Shown: positions 31,828 through 40,168, counted from the stretch's first letter. The stretch is DNA of 40,168 nt from an uncultured Clostridia bacterium (GCA_947175335.1 CAMWMF010000017.1:1-40168); one strand, 5' to 3'. Numbers and translations: made by a program. Notes: a model not told the origin generated them from the letters alone.

Positions 31828-32697
31828 TTAAAACAGCGTTAATTGCTCGTATTTTTGCCCTTGCGGAAATTCGTGCAAATATGCGAACAGCTTATCGTTG
31901 TCGCAAATTATTCCCAATTCTTTACAGCGCTTTGCAAACAGCGCATATAGCCGTGCGGCGTTGGGGCTCGCCACCTCGTACTTGCCGCCGTAGGTTTTTA
32001 TATACTTTGCCTTTAACCCCGGGAAAAGCTTGTCGAGCTGTTCGTAAAAATATTCTCTATTCCCATCGCGCAGCGTCAAGCCCATTCCGAAGTTAATAAT
32101 GCCGTAAACGCCAGCATCCGCGCAATAGTCGATAATGCCGTTAATATTTTGTTCGGTGTCGTTTATAAACGGCAGTATCGGGCAAAGCCACACAACCGTC
32201 GGCACGCCGTGGCTTTGAAAAGTCTTTAACATTGCTACCCGCTCGCTCGTCGTACTTACATTTGGCTCTATTTTTTTGCAAAGCGCGTCGTCCGCCGTGG
32301 TCAACGTTGTTTGCACTACAAACTTGGTCTTTTCGTTTATCTTGCAAATCAAATCGAGGTCGCGCAAAATCCTGTCGGACTTGGTCTGCACGGTCATGCC
32401 GAAGCCGTATTTATAAACAAGCTCCATTGCCCCGCGCGTAAATTTAAGTTTACTTTCAAGCAGTATATACGGGTCGGTCATCGCGCCGGTGCCGATCATG
32501 CACTTTTTGCGCTTGCGGCGCAGTGCGTCCTCCAACAGTTCGAGCGCGTTGCCCTTGACCTCTATGTCCTCGAATTCGTGAGTAAAGCCGTAGCACCGAC
32601 TTCTCGAATCGCAATATATACAGCCGTGCGAACAGCCGCGGTAAACGTTCATACCGCCATTCGCCGACAATATTCCTTTGGCTTTTGTAAAATGCAC
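31828..32697 (-). CDS. SPL-family radical SAM protein
   Basis: This 289-residue protein begins at GTG. The radical SAM cysteines are CSHGCIYC (C22, C26, C29), preceded by GMNVYRG, the style of the spore-photoproduct-lyase-like (Rv2578c) family. Later motifs are GTGAMTDPYILLE and TVQTKSDRILRDLDL. I do not see the C-terminal features of true spore photoproduct lyase, so DNA repair is not established. GGAG lies 11 nt before the GTG, and a good -10 box is upstream. It is the only gene on its transcript. Confidence 0.85.
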   Translation of the reverse strand: MHFTKAKGILSANGGMNVYRGCSHGCIYCDSRSRCYGFTHEFEDIEVKGNALELLEDALRRKRKKCMIGTGAMTDPYILLESKLKFTRGAMELVYKYGFGMTVQTKSDRILRDLDLICKINEKTKFVVQTTLTTADDALCKKIEPNVSTTSERVAMLKTFQSHGVPTVVWLCPILPFINDTEQNINGIIDYCADAGVYGIINFGMGLTLRDGNREYFYEQLDKLFPGLKAKYIKTYGGKYEVASPNAARLYALFAKRCKELGIICDNDKLFAYLHEFPQGQKYEQLTLF

Positions 32698-32726
32698 TTA
32701 TCTGATAGCTCCGCTTAGTCTAATAT

Positions 32727-32756
32727 ATTATACCATATATTATCGACTTCGCACAA
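32727..32756 (-). promoter_or_regulatory. Promoter of the radical SAM gene
   Basis: On the minus strand, TTGTGC (32751-32756), an 18-nt spacer and TATAAT (32727-32732). Confidence 0.6.
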
Positions 32757-32759
32757 GCC

Positions 32760-33224
32760 TTAATTCAAAATCCACAGCGCCAAGTTGAGCGTTGTCGCAA
32801 TGCTCAGCCAAACGGGATAAATAATTAAAATATATCCGAAAAGCTTCTTGTTTTTGAAAATATCTGCAACCAACAAAAATCCCGCAATAAGGTTTAGCAG
32901 TATTACGATATCGCCTAACAATAATTGTTTTAGGGTGAAAAATACCAAACACCACAGCACGTTTAATGCGCCGTTAATAATCATTAAAATAACGGTTGAC
33001 TTGGGTATATCCCCGTTTTTCAGCCAAATAAAGTTGATAACTGCAAAGGCTATATAGATAGCCGTCCACACGATAGGAATAACGATATTCGGCACCCATT
33101 GCGACGGTTTGATTAATCCGTTAAACCAATCCATGCCGAGCCGCACGAATACGCTACCCAAAACCGCGACCGATATTATCGCAGCAAACGAAATTATTAT
33201 TTTTTTAGTTTGATTGCTTTCCAT
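32760..33224 (-). CDS. TspO/MBR family membrane protein
   Basis: This 154-residue protein has five predicted membrane helices. Family features are PSQWVPNIVIPIVWTAIYIA in helix 1-2, NGALNVLWCLVFF in helix 3 and a C-terminal YPVWLSIATTLNLALWILN. TspO proteins bind porphyrins and related ligands and modulate stress or tetrapyrrole turnover. There are fewer Trp residues than in proteobacterial members. No Shine-Dalgarno is seen upstream of the ATG, and no promoter was convincing. Confidence 0.87.
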   Translation of the reverse strand: MESNQTKKIIISFAAIISVAVLGSVFVRLGMDWFNGLIKPSQWVPNIVIPIVWTAIYIAFAVINFIWLKNGDIPKSTVILMIINGALNVLWCLVFFTLKQLLLGDIVILLNLIAGFLLVADIFKNKKLFGYILIIYPVWLSIATTLNLALWILN

Positions 33225-33305
33225 ATAATTAAATATATTGAAATCCGCAAAATTTTATGCGCCCGCATACGCGCTCACCACCGCGCTTTCGCATTAGCAA
33301 TACAC

Positions 33306-33334
33306 TTGAAAAAACGCTTTGTTCATGATATAAT
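33306..33334 (+). promoter_or_regulatory. Promoter of the cytidine-deaminase-like gene
   Basis: TTGAAA (33306-33311), a 17-nt spacer and TATAAT (33329-33334). The leader is about 30 nt. Confidence 0.7.
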
Positions 33335-33371
33335 GACACCAATAAATCTAAATTTTAAGGAATAATAAAAA

Positions 33372-33758
33372 ATGGATATTTGGGAAAAAATGTACAACGC
33401 CGCAAAAAAGGTGCAAAACGCTCGCACCATATCCCCCACAATCGAGGTGGGCAGCGTTGCGGCGGCGATACTGACTAAAAGCGGGAACATTTACGTAGGA
33501 ATTTGCATCGACACGGCGTGCAGCCTCGGCATGTGCGCCGAGCGTAACGCGATTGCAAATATGCTTACCAACGGCGAGAGCGAAATCGACAAGGTTGTGG
33601 CTATTGTCGAGGACGGCTCGGTAGGAGCGCCATGCGGCGCGTGCCGAGAGTTTATGATGCAGCTTTCCAAGGACAGCGGCAATATCGAAATACTGATGGA
33701 CTACGCAACCCGCAAAACCGTACGCTTGAAAGAACTATTGCCCGATTGGTGGAGCTGA
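33372..33758 (+). CDS. Cytidine-deaminase-like zinc protein
   Basis: This 128-residue protein has the cytidine deaminase zinc motifs CAERNA (C55, catalytic Glu57) and PCGACRE (C88, C91). The length and spacing fit the small tetrameric CDD class, which includes cytidine deaminase and blasticidin-S deaminase; the region GICIDTACSLGMCAER is closer to the latter group by eye, but I cannot separate the two. AAGGA lies 10 nt before the ATG. It converges with the acetylation locus, with only 6 nt between stops and no terminator. Confidence 0.87.
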   Translation: MDIWEKMYNAAKKVQNARTISPTIEVGSVAAAILTKSGNIYVGICIDTACSLGMCAERNAIANMLTNGESEIDKVVAIVEDGSVGAPCGACREFMMQLSKDSGNIEILMDYATRKTVRLKELLPDWWS

Positions 33759-33764
33759 GTGCGG

Positions 33765-35237
33765 CTAATAAGATTTTAACGGACGGGTCGCGTCAAGGAA
33801 GCTCCAAAAATAATCAAATTTGTAGGCAGTATATGCTTCTTGCGGGACATACATATAACATTTGTCTGCGCCTTGCAGAATATTGTTCGACACGTGGAAT
33901 CTATCGGGTTCGAGCGAGGTTATATACACGCCGCCAAGCGCAGCGCATCCGTCAAACGCGTTTTCGCCCACCGAAGATATATTTTTGCCAAACGTTATTT
34001 TGGTAACAGTCGTATTGTCGGCGAACGCTCTATTGGCTATCTCGGTAACCGGCAAGCCCGCAAGCGCATCGGGCAAAACTATTTCGGTCAAGGTTTTGCC
34101 ATAATCGGTCAAGCCGTCGACAGTCCACTCCCCGCTGAAAATCACATCTTCACCGTCGGTCGTAATATTCACGCCAGACAGATTGAATATTTTTGACGCC
34201 TCGTCCAATTCGGCGGAGCCCACCCCGCTCACGCCAGAACCCTGCGGAACCTGCGGCTTGTCCGGCACTTGAATGGTTACGGGCGTAAAAATATCCAGAG
34301 TCGCCTTTATCTCCTGAGCAAGCAATGCGGTGTAATACACGGCGCCTGCGTCGTTAAGGTGGAAATTGCTGTCATAGAACCAATCTTCATCAAGTATGTG
34401 CGTTTTAGGATTGCCTATAATGGTAATATCCAAACGATTAGTTAAGTAATCGTAATAATCCAATATCGCGTCGTCGTTTGAAGCTTCCGACAAAGCTTTT
34501 ACGTTCATTGGCGAAAAAGTATAGTATGCCTTTGCGCCGGCTTTCTTCACCGCCCTACCGTAAGAATTGATATACTTTATGAACTCGCCGTCGATAACCG
34601 ATTTAACAAATGATATCGGCGTTGCCGCGTCAAACCCGTCATTCATTGTATTATAAGGGCGTGCATACTCAATATCGCCGAAAGAGTTAAACGAAGAAAC
34701 GTTGTAAACGCCGCTCGGATTGGGCTTGTTGTTGTTTTTCCAATACCCGAACTTGCCGCCGAGAAAAGTAAAAAACTTTCCGAACATTTCGCCGCCGTTA
34801 TCGCCGTCTATCTTGTTTAGTATTTCATAATTTCCATCCAACGAATACCATGCCGCTTCGGCGTTGAAATACAGAGATAATGCCTGAGCATTTTGCTCGG
34901 GCGCAATTATCACTATGTCGTCCTTGCCTATAAAGTCCTTTGCTACGTCAAGCATATATTTAGTGCCGAGGTTTGCGTACAGCCCAAAATTTACAACGGG
35001 CATTCCCAACTCTTTTTCAAGCAAATCCGACCTCAACCCGAATGCAAGGCTCGATCCGCCTATAATAACGACTTTTTTGCCGGAAATACTTTTCAGCCTG
35101 TTGTACTTGATCGTCATGCCGCCGTAGAACGTTTTGTCGTACTGCGGAGCGAGCCCGAAAGCAAACGCAATCAATACCACAGGAATAAGTATGATTACAA
35201 AGATTATAGAGCTTATTAGAATAATTTTCTTCTTCAT
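33765..35237 (-). CDS. Membrane-anchored SGNH-like protein with C-terminal BspA-type leucine-rich repeats
   Basis: This is a 490-residue protein. An N-terminal membrane anchor (about 5-28) is followed by an extracytoplasmic SGNH-like domain: block I VIIGGSSLAFGL (Ser in 60-63) and a C-terminal DSNFHLND, giving D289 and H293. A Pro/Gly linker at about 320-340 leads to an LRR_5-type region (ITEIVLPDALAGLPVTEIANRAF, about 380-470). The architecture suggests an acyl-transfer partner of the adjacent MBOAT protein, like AlgJ/AlgX or DltD. The start at 35237 has AGGTG 4 nt upstream; the open frame extends further without such a site. It begins 7 nt after the MBOAT stop. Confidence 0.8.
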   Translation of the reverse strand: MKKKIILISSIIFVIILIPVVLIAFAFGLAPQYDKTFYGGMTIKYNRLKSISGKKVVIIGGSSLAFGLRSDLLEKELGMPVVNFGLYANLGTKYMLDVAKDFIGKDDIVIIAPEQNAQALSLYFNAEAAWYSLDGNYEILNKIDGDNGGEMFGKFFTFLGGKFGYWKNNNKPNPSGVYNVSSFNSFGDIEYARPYNTMNDGFDAATPISFVKSVIDGEFIKYINSYGRAVKKAGAKAYYTFSPMNVKALSEASNDDAILDYYDYLTNRLDITIIGNPKTHILDEDWFYDSNFHLNDAGAVYYTALLAQEIKATLDIFTPVTIQVPDKPQVPQGSGVSGVGSAELDEASKIFNLSGVNITTDGEDVIFSGEWTVDGLTDYGKTLTEIVLPDALAGLPVTEIANRAFADNTTVTKITFGKNISSVGENAFDGCAALGGVYITSLEPDRFHVSNNILQGADKCYMYVPQEAYTAYKFDYFWSFLDATRPLKSY

Positions 35238-35244
35238 ATCACAC

Positions 35245-36717
35245 CTAAAACTGAAAGTAAATAAATGCGCTTGCGCCGCCGCCCGTAGCGTATACCGCAA
35301 CCCATGCGACGGCAACCGCCGCGAGCATAAGCCCGTAGGTTACAAACCGCGCGGCAAGAGTTCCGCCATTTAGCTTAATATCATCGGTTGCGTCGCTTTT
35401 GATAATGCTGTAAGAAAACGCCAACACGCCGCACATCAATGCTATGCGGATGAGCGTCGTCGCATCAAAACCAAGCGCGTTCAACGCGTCGACACTTCCC
35501 GACCAATCCGTAAATATCTTTGCTATTGCTATTCCGCAATCCGAAAGACTGTTGCCGCGGAAGAATATCCATGCAAAGCATACCAACGCGAAAGTAATCA
35601 TCCGTCTAAACCACAGCGTAGCGCAATTATCGACTATGCGAATTTTGCCATTGCTTTCAAGCTTTTTAAGCCCCACATTTTTGAGCTTGCCTATTATTTG
35701 ATAAACGCCATGTATTCCGCCCCACACAATAAACGTCCAAGACGCGCCATGCCACATTCCGCTCAATAAAAAGACTATCATCACGTTTATAGCCCATCTC
35801 CACAGCTTGCACCTGCTTCCGCCGAGCGGTATGTACACATAGTCGGTAAACCAGCTTGTCAGCGACATATGCCACCGCCGCCAAAAATCGCGTATACTTG
35901 TAGCAAGATATGGACGATTAAAGTTGTCGCACAGCTTAATCCCAATCAAGCGCGCAACGCCGATAGCTATATCCGTGTAACCCGAAAAGTCGCAATATAT
36001 CTGAATGGCAAACAATACCGTGGCCAGTATAGCCGTAAGTCCCGTCGCGGCGCCGATATTGTTGTATACAGCGTTGACGTAAACGGCTACACCGTCGGCT
36101 ATTACAACCTTTTTGAAGAACCCGACAAGCATAATCCTAAGCCCGTCGCCAAAGTTGTTAAAATCGAACTTACGGACTTGCTTCAACTGCGGAATAAGAT
36201 TTTCGGGACGTTCTATGGGGCCTGCAACCAACTGAGGAAAGTACACCACAAACAATGCATAATATCCCAAATGCCGCTCCGCATTGATTTTTCCACAGTA
36301 AACGTCTATAACGTAAGATAGCGTTTGGAACGTGTAAAACGATATGCCGACGGGCAGAATTAGATTGAGCGAAAACTCAGCTACATTATTCCCGCCGAGG
36401 TTAATAAGGGTTATCACCGAATTAACTATAAACAAGAAATACTTAAAAAAGAACAGAACGCCGAGGCAGCATAAAAGCGTGACAATCAAGCAAGCTTTCT
36501 TTACCTTTTTACTCTCATACTTTTCCATCAAAAGCCCTGATACATACGATACGACGGTGGTAAAAACTATCAAAAATATAAGCCATGGATTCCAGCTCAT
36601 GTAAAAAAGATAGCTTGCAATCAAAAGCATAATCCAACGCCATCTTTGTGGCAATAGCCAATGCAGCAGTATAACTACCGGTAAGAATAATAAAAACTGC
36701 CAGGAGTTAAAGCTCAT
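35245..36717 (-). CDS. MBOAT-family O-acyltransferase (AlgI/DltB-like)
   Basis: This 490-residue polytopic membrane protein probably moves acetyl groups across the membrane onto an extracellular glycan. It has FYTFQTLSYVIDVYCGK, QLVAGPIERPENLIPQ, YCDFSGYTDIAIG, the RDFWRRWHMSLTSWF segment and the catalytic-His motif LSGMWHGASWTFIVWG. The length matches AlgI-like proteins. It overlaps the upstream lipoprotein gene by 4 nt (ATGA). It lies between two SGNH-like proteins, an arrangement that supports a cell-surface polysaccharide acetylation role. The polymer is unknown. Confidence 0.93.
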   Translation of the reverse strand: MSFNSWQFLLFLPVVILLHWLLPQRWRWIMLLIASYLFYMSWNPWLIFLIVFTTVVSYVSGLLMEKYESKKVKKACLIVTLLCCLGVLFFFKYFLFIVNSVITLINLGGNNVAEFSLNLILPVGISFYTFQTLSYVIDVYCGKINAERHLGYYALFVVYFPQLVAGPIERPENLIPQLKQVRKFDFNNFGDGLRIMLVGFFKKVVIADGVAVYVNAVYNNIGAATGLTAILATVLFAIQIYCDFSGYTDIAIGVARLIGIKLCDNFNRPYLATSIRDFWRRWHMSLTSWFTDYVYIPLGGSRCKLWRWAINVMIVFLLSGMWHGASWTFIVWGGIHGVYQIIGKLKNVGLKKLESNGKIRIVDNCATLWFRRMITFALVCFAWIFFRGNSLSDCGIAIAKIFTDWSGSVDALNALGFDATTLIRIALMCGVLAFSYSIIKSDATDDIKLNGGTLAARFVTYGLMLAAVAVAWVAVYATGGGASAFIYFQF

Positions 36718-38837
36718 AGCTTACCCTCGCTCTTCATAGTTTGAATTAGTGTGGATATAACATTTTCGGTATGCGTGTTACGAAACGGATCGCCGAGGTG
36801 CATATCATGCTCTACAAAATGAATTCCATCGTAAATATAATCGGACTGCGTGCGAAGAACAGTCAAATCTACCGGCGAAAGTATTTGCTTAACTTGGTTT
36901 GAAAAATAAGTTACTTCCTCTATTGCCTTGTCAATAGATCCGCCAAATTCATTAATAATTTCGTCATATTTAATTGGCGGGAAAGTGACATAAACATTTA
37001 CGCCACGCTCAACAAGCGGGGCATACATTTTATCCCGAGCCTTTTCCACCAAGTCATACAAGCCAAAGTTAAGCCAAATTCTATTATTCATCTCGGACTT
37101 ATTCCACTCCGGATAAGCGGCCTCGTTCGTAATACGCAACCCGCTTTCATGAGGGCCAACCACCTGCTTGAAATATCCCGAATAATCACGTTCTGCAAGA
37201 TCCTTGCGATCGGCATTGAACTGAGCAAACTTGTCAAAAAGGTTGCAATACTCGTTTACGGTAAGCGACGAGATAAAATCCCAATTCCCTTCACATAATC
37301 GCCATATATAATATGCACTTTGTAACTGCACAGCATAATCGTTGGTAAGCGGCGATAGCTCCGATGGGCCGTGCCATGCGCCCAAAAACTGTTCTGGCGC
37401 ATGCAAAAATATATCATCTGCTTTAAGATATTCACTCAATACTTGATATTGCGCATAACTGCTGTACGTAGCATTATAACCGAGATTATAAACGTCGATT
37501 TTACGCCCAGCTTGATCGAACAGGTCTTCCACCACATAACAACAGTACCCGTACTTTACGCTGGAGCCACCAAGAAGGATTAGTTTTTGTTGATCGCTGT
37601 CAATGTGGTATGCCAATCGGTCGTATACGTTGGTTGCCACGGATGGCTCTTCGGTAGAGTATCGGGGCTTCATAAACGCATTCAAATGCAGTGTCGTAAA
37701 ATTCTTACATCCAGAAAAAGACTTATCGCTTATTGCCAAAACATTATCCGACATATATAAGTCAGTAAGATTTTCGCAGTTCTTAAAAGCGTTGTTTTCA
37801 ACTGTTGTTACGCTGTCCGGTATATAAATCGTCGAAGCGGCACAACCGGCAAATGCATTCTCGCTAATCACTTCAACTGTATTTTCGCCTATTTTTTGCG
37901 GGATAACGATTTCATCCAAATCGTGTATAGAATCTTTCATACTGATTTTACCTTGGTTTATTTCAAATAAGCTTGCATCAGTATAATTCTTCCAAACAGG
38001 CGTCAACAGCGTTGCGGTTTGATCAGACACGGCCACACGACTACCCAAGCCGATATACTCTCCGCTCTCCGTCATATAACCCGCCAAATATCTACTGTCA
38101 CAATCTACGTCCAATAATCTAAAATCTACTGCGGTATATGTATTCGCACGGGCGTGGTGTGCCAACAGCTGTGTTACATCCTGTTCGATTTCCCGACCAT
38201 CAAGTAGACAATAAATTATTGTATTGCCTGTGTCTACAATACTCTTATAATTAGCGTAAAGCGTATTGATCGATTCAAAGTCGTTTAACTGTATCGTTTC
38301 GCTGTAATCGAAAAACTCGCCGCCATCATTTAAATAATTATTTTCGCTCCAACAAACAAAGCGGTAATTCTCCTTAGGTGTTGCCGTAGCCGTCAATATA
38401 TCTTCCGCATAGTAAACCCCGTCTTCGATTTGTCCGAGAACAGACGAAACCAAAACCTCGCCTTGTTGTTTGTTATTCTCTATTGCAAACGGTACGCTGC
38501 TCATCTCCTCCGTTTCCAGTCTGACCGTCGCCTTATATAACACGCTTGCAAACGTCACCGTCTGTTCAAAGGAAGTATCGTCGCTTATATCGCAGTCGTC
38601 GCCGTACGCGCCTATAATCTTGTACCCGCGCTCAAGCGTTACCTTAAATACAACTTTTTCGCCGCGCTCAACCGTTCGCTTGTTTTCTCCAACAACAGAA
38701 TAATGCTCACCGTTAATAAGCGTTACCGATATGCACTTGTCGGCGTTTAATATAACATCGTCGCTACAAGCCGCAAGCAGCGCACAGCACAGCAGCAAGA
38801 TAACCGCCGATACAATAACAAATATCCGACGCTTCAT
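36714..38837 (-). CDS. Large lipoprotein with BspA-type leucine-rich repeats and an SGNH-like domain
   Basis: This 707-residue lipoprotein has the lipobox LLAAC (Cys24). InlB/Listeria-Bacteroides-like beta repeats are suggested at about 40-110 and 145-200 (KENYRFVCWSENNYLNDGG). LRR_5 units at about 305-385 include ISENAFAGCAASTIYIPDSV and SDKSFSGCKNFTTLHL. The C-terminal SGNH-like domain (about 415-700) has LILLGGSSVKYGY and YDGIHFVEHD, with Ser in 425-426, D670 and H673. The domain order is the reverse of that in the 490-residue partner (LRR before rather than after SGNH). The ATG at 38837 overlaps the preceding stop as ATGA, so it is preferred over the GTG at 38852. Confidence 0.8.
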   Translation of the reverse strand: MKRRIFVIVSAVILLLCCALLAACSDDVILNADKCISVTLINGEHYSVVGENKRTVERGEKVVFKVTLERGYKIIGAYGDDCDISDDTSFEQTVTFASVLYKATVRLETEEMSSVPFAIENNKQQGEVLVSSVLGQIEDGVYYAEDILTATATPKENYRFVCWSENNYLNDGGEFFDYSETIQLNDFESINTLYANYKSIVDTGNTIIYCLLDGREIEQDVTQLLAHHARANTYTAVDFRLLDVDCDSRYLAGYMTESGEYIGLGSRVAVSDQTATLLTPVWKNYTDASLFEINQGKISMKDSIHDLDEIVIPQKIGENTVEVISENAFAGCAASTIYIPDSVTTVENNAFKNCENLTDLYMSDNVLAISDKSFSGCKNFTTLHLNAFMKPRYSTEEPSVATNVYDRLAYHIDSDQQKLILLGGSSVKYGYCCYVVEDLFDQAGRKIDVYNLGYNATYSSYAQYQVLSEYLKADDIFLHAPEQFLGAWHGPSELSPLTNDYAVQLQSAYYIWRLCEGNWDFISSLTVNEYCNLFDKFAQFNADRKDLAERDYSGYFKQVVGPHESGLRITNEAAYPEWNKSEMNNRIWLNFGLYDLVEKARDKMYAPLVERGVNVYVTFPPIKYDEIINEFGGSIDKAIEEVTYFSNQVKQILSPVDLTVLRTQSDYIYDGIHFVEHDMHLGDPFRNTHTENVISTLIQTMKSEGKL

Positions 38838-39109
38838 TTGGCTGTCCCACACTTTATCGGCAACTCGCTGTTATCGGCGAGGTTATGCCAAAACACCGTA
38901 GAGTTGAGCAGAGTGTATACGAGAATATACGTTAAAATATCATATATGGCTATGCCAAGTAAGAATGCGTACGTAACGCAAAATGCAACCGCCAAAAATG
39001 ATATAATATATAATGGTAAACTATATGCACTATTTATCTTAATGCGCGCAAACACCGCCGAAAATAACGCAACTACCGAAAAAATTAAAATAAGAGAATT
39101 ATTTTGCAT
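38834..39109 (-). CDS. Small membrane protein, unknown, first gene of the acetylation operon
   Basis: This is a 91-residue protein with three predicted membrane helices (ILIFSVVALFSAVFA, LPLYIISFLAVAFCVTYAFL, IYDILTYILVYTLL) and a short polar tail. No family is recognised. It overlaps the lipoprotein gene by 4 nt, so it is part of the operon and could be a scaffold or a processing factor for the MBOAT complex. There is no Shine-Dalgarno; the promoter sits only 7 nt upstream of the ATG, implying a leaderless message. Confidence 0.65.
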   Translation of the reverse strand: MQNNSLILIFSVVALFSAVFARIKINSAYSLPLYIISFLAVAFCVTYAFLLGIAIYDILTYILVYTLLNSTVFWHNLADNSELPIKCGTAK

Positions 39110-39116
39110 CGTAAAT

Positions 39117-39145
39117 AGTTTAAACTTTTACCGAATAAAAGTCAA
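39117..39145 (-). promoter_or_regulatory. Promoter of the acetylation operon, probably leaderless
   Basis: On the minus strand, TTGACT (39140-39145), a 17-nt spacer and TAAACT (39117-39122). The start codon begins 7 nt after the -10 box, where transcription is expected to start. Confidence 0.65.
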
Positions 39146-39207
39146 CAAATTAAAAGAATGTATATCTTTAAAACATACCCGTAAACAATAATTATCCTAT
39201 AATATAC

Positions 39208-39236
39208 TTGAAATTATTGTAATTATAGATTATAAT
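39208..39236 (+). promoter_or_regulatory. Promoter of the GrpB-family gene, probably leaderless
   Basis: TTGAAA (39208-39213), a 17-nt spacer and TATAAT (39231-39236). The ATG follows after 6 nt (TGCTTT), so the predicted first transcribed base is the A of ATG. Confidence 0.75.
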
Positions 39237-39242
39237 TGCTTT

Positions 39243-39791
39243 ATGAAAAACAAAAAACTTTCGGAAATGACGCTGGAAGAGCTTTGGCAGCTGTTCCCCA
39301 TATTCTTGACCGAACACAACCCGTGTTGGGCGGATTGGTTTGCCGAAGAAGTGGCAACACTTAAAAGTATATTGCCGCCCGATACAGTTTACTGCCATAT
39401 CGGCAGTACGGCAATAAACGGTATTATGGCAAAGCCGATAATAGATATTCTTATTGTAGTTAATTCGCCTGAACGCATGAAACAAGCGGCATGCCTATTG
39501 CAAAGCAACGGCTATATAGTTATGTCCGCCGCTCAAAGTCGCATATCGCTAAACAAAGGCTACACCGAAAACGGGTTTGCGGAGCGCGTTTTCCACTTGC
39601 ATATACGGCTTGAAAACGATACCGACGAGATTTATTTTAGAGATTACCTAATTGCCCACCCCGACGTTGCAAAAGAGTATGAGCAGTTAAAGCTTGGGCT
39701 TTGGAAGCAATATGAGCATGACCGCGACGGCTATACCGAAGCGAAAACGGAATTCGTAAAAAAATACACCGCGCTTGCAAAGCAAAAATAG
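39243..39791 (+). CDS. GrpB/UPF0157 family protein (nucleotidyltransferase-fold)
   Basis: This 182-residue protein carries the family motif YCHIGSTAINGIMAKPIIDILI at about residues 50-71 (GS plus D-x-x; the second acid is Leu/Ile-flanked), and FAERVFHLHI and FRDYLIAHPDVAKEYEQLK, the typical C-terminal half. GrpB proteins belong to the nucleotidyltransferase superfamily and the biochemical role is unknown. The GST-x5-KPxxD form supports the call. It lacks a Shine-Dalgarno and has a consensus promoter ending 6 nt upstream. Confidence 0.88.
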   Translation: MKNKKLSEMTLEELWQLFPIFLTEHNPCWADWFAEEVATLKSILPPDTVYCHIGSTAINGIMAKPIIDILIVVNSPERMKQAACLLQSNGYIVMSAAQSRISLNKGYTENGFAERVFHLHIRLENDTDEIYFRDYLIAHPDVAKEYEQLKLGLWKQYEHDRDGYTEAKTEFVKKYTALAKQK

Positions 39792-39846
39792 TCGAGATTT
39801 TTATTTTGCCCATGTGGTATACTCAACTTACGTTGTGAGGTAGAAA

Positions 39847-40168
39847 GTGCAAGAACAAATCGAAGCGGTGCAACGCATGCAGGACTATATCGCCGAACAT
39901 TTGTCGGAGGACATCACTCTCGCCGATTTAGCTAAGGCGGCAATGTTTTCGCCGTGGTATGCGCGGCGTATATTCCTCGAACACACGGGCTTAACGCCGT
40001 CCGATTATATTCGGCGGCTGCGGCTCAAGCATTCGGCACTTCGGTTGCGCGACGAAAAGGTAAACGTTTCGGACGTTGCGCTCGATTTGGGATTCGGCAG
40101 TGTGGACGGATACACCCGCGCTTTTGCGCGCGAGTTCGGGTGCAATCCCAAGCAATACGCCTTGAACC
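39847..40168 (+). CDS. AraC-family transcriptional regulator, N-terminal part (runs off the window)
   Basis: A GTG at 39847 with GAGGT 5 nt upstream opens a frame that reaches the window end without a stop (107 codons). The visible part is a complete AraC double helix-turn-helix at the N-terminus: DITLADLAKAAMFSPWYARR, then NVSDVALDLGFGSVDGYTRAF. An N-terminal DNA-binding domain suggests a Rob/GyrI-type protein with a ligand-binding domain following. A TATACT at 39818-39823 could be its -10 box, but no good -35 box was found. Confidence 0.85.
   Translation, partial: MQEQIEAVQRMQDYIAEHLSEDITLADLAKAAMFSPWYARRIFLEHTGLTPSDYIRRLRLKHSALRLRDEKVNVSDVALDLGFGSVDGYTRAFAREFGCNPKQYALN

Noticed and set aside
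39782-39808. A terminator after the GrpB-family gene
   Set aside because: The AAAAAT/ATTTTT hairpin is too AT-rich and short to be called.
1-40168. CRISPR arrays, rRNA genes, insertion sequences with transposases
   Set aside because: No regularly spaced repeats, rRNA segments or transposase frames were seen.

Overview
The window looks like chromosomal DNA of an uncultured, fermentative, low-to-mid GC Gram-positive bacterium of the Clostridia (gut type). The reasons are strong Shine-Dalgarno sites, TTGACA/TATAAT-type promoters, lipobox lipoproteins, the paired Firmicutes glycogen genes glgC and glgD, and a SipW-type signal peptidase. I could run no database search, so the taxonomic reading and all family names rest on motif recognition.

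Layout. Bases 1-1535 (minus strand) hold a TetR regulator, a MacB/LolD-type ABC ATPase and the start of an FtsX-like permease, with a repeat element inside the operon. A YhhN-family membrane protein (1681-2400) ends inside another copy of the same repeat family. A tRNA-Ser(UGA) at 2526-2614 is followed by an AT-rich accessory island (about 2615-5640). The island carries a small orphan ORF, a two-gene nucleotidyltransferase plus DUF262 cassette, and an XRE repressor divergent from an FxLYD lipoprotein, with three copies of one palindromic operator between them.

The core is a minus-strand run of 14 genes from 23432 down to 5732. It encodes a RhaSTPQ-like sugar ABC importer (ATPase, two permeases, substrate-binding protein), a GH3 enzyme, a GH78 rhamnosidase-like enzyme, a beta-phosphoglucomutase-like HAD, then rhaB, rhaA, rhaD and fucO, and finally glgC, glgD and glgA. 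Neither glycosidase has a signal peptide. The likely scheme is therefore import of a rhamnosyl-(gluco)side, intracellular cleavage, rhamnose to DHAP plus lactaldehyde to 1,2-propanediol, and storage of glucose carbon as glycogen. The substrate-binding-protein gene is broken by a perfect 424-bp tandem duplication. A divergent gene encodes an AraC-type regulator fused to a GH39 glycosidase domain, the presumed regulator.

Further right come a SipW-like signal peptidase with a very long cytoplasmic tail and two small SipW-type secreted proteins (26230-29734), a phosphohexomutase, an SPL-like radical SAM protein, a TspO homologue and a cytidine-deaminase-like protein. A minus-strand O-acetylation locus follows (33765-39109): an MBOAT acyltransferase between two SGNH-like proteins that both carry BspA-type leucine-rich repeats. 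The window ends with a GrpB-family protein and the start of another AraC regulator. Three promoters (for the genes starting at 3073, 39109 and 39243) lie so close to their start codons that the mRNAs should be leaderless.
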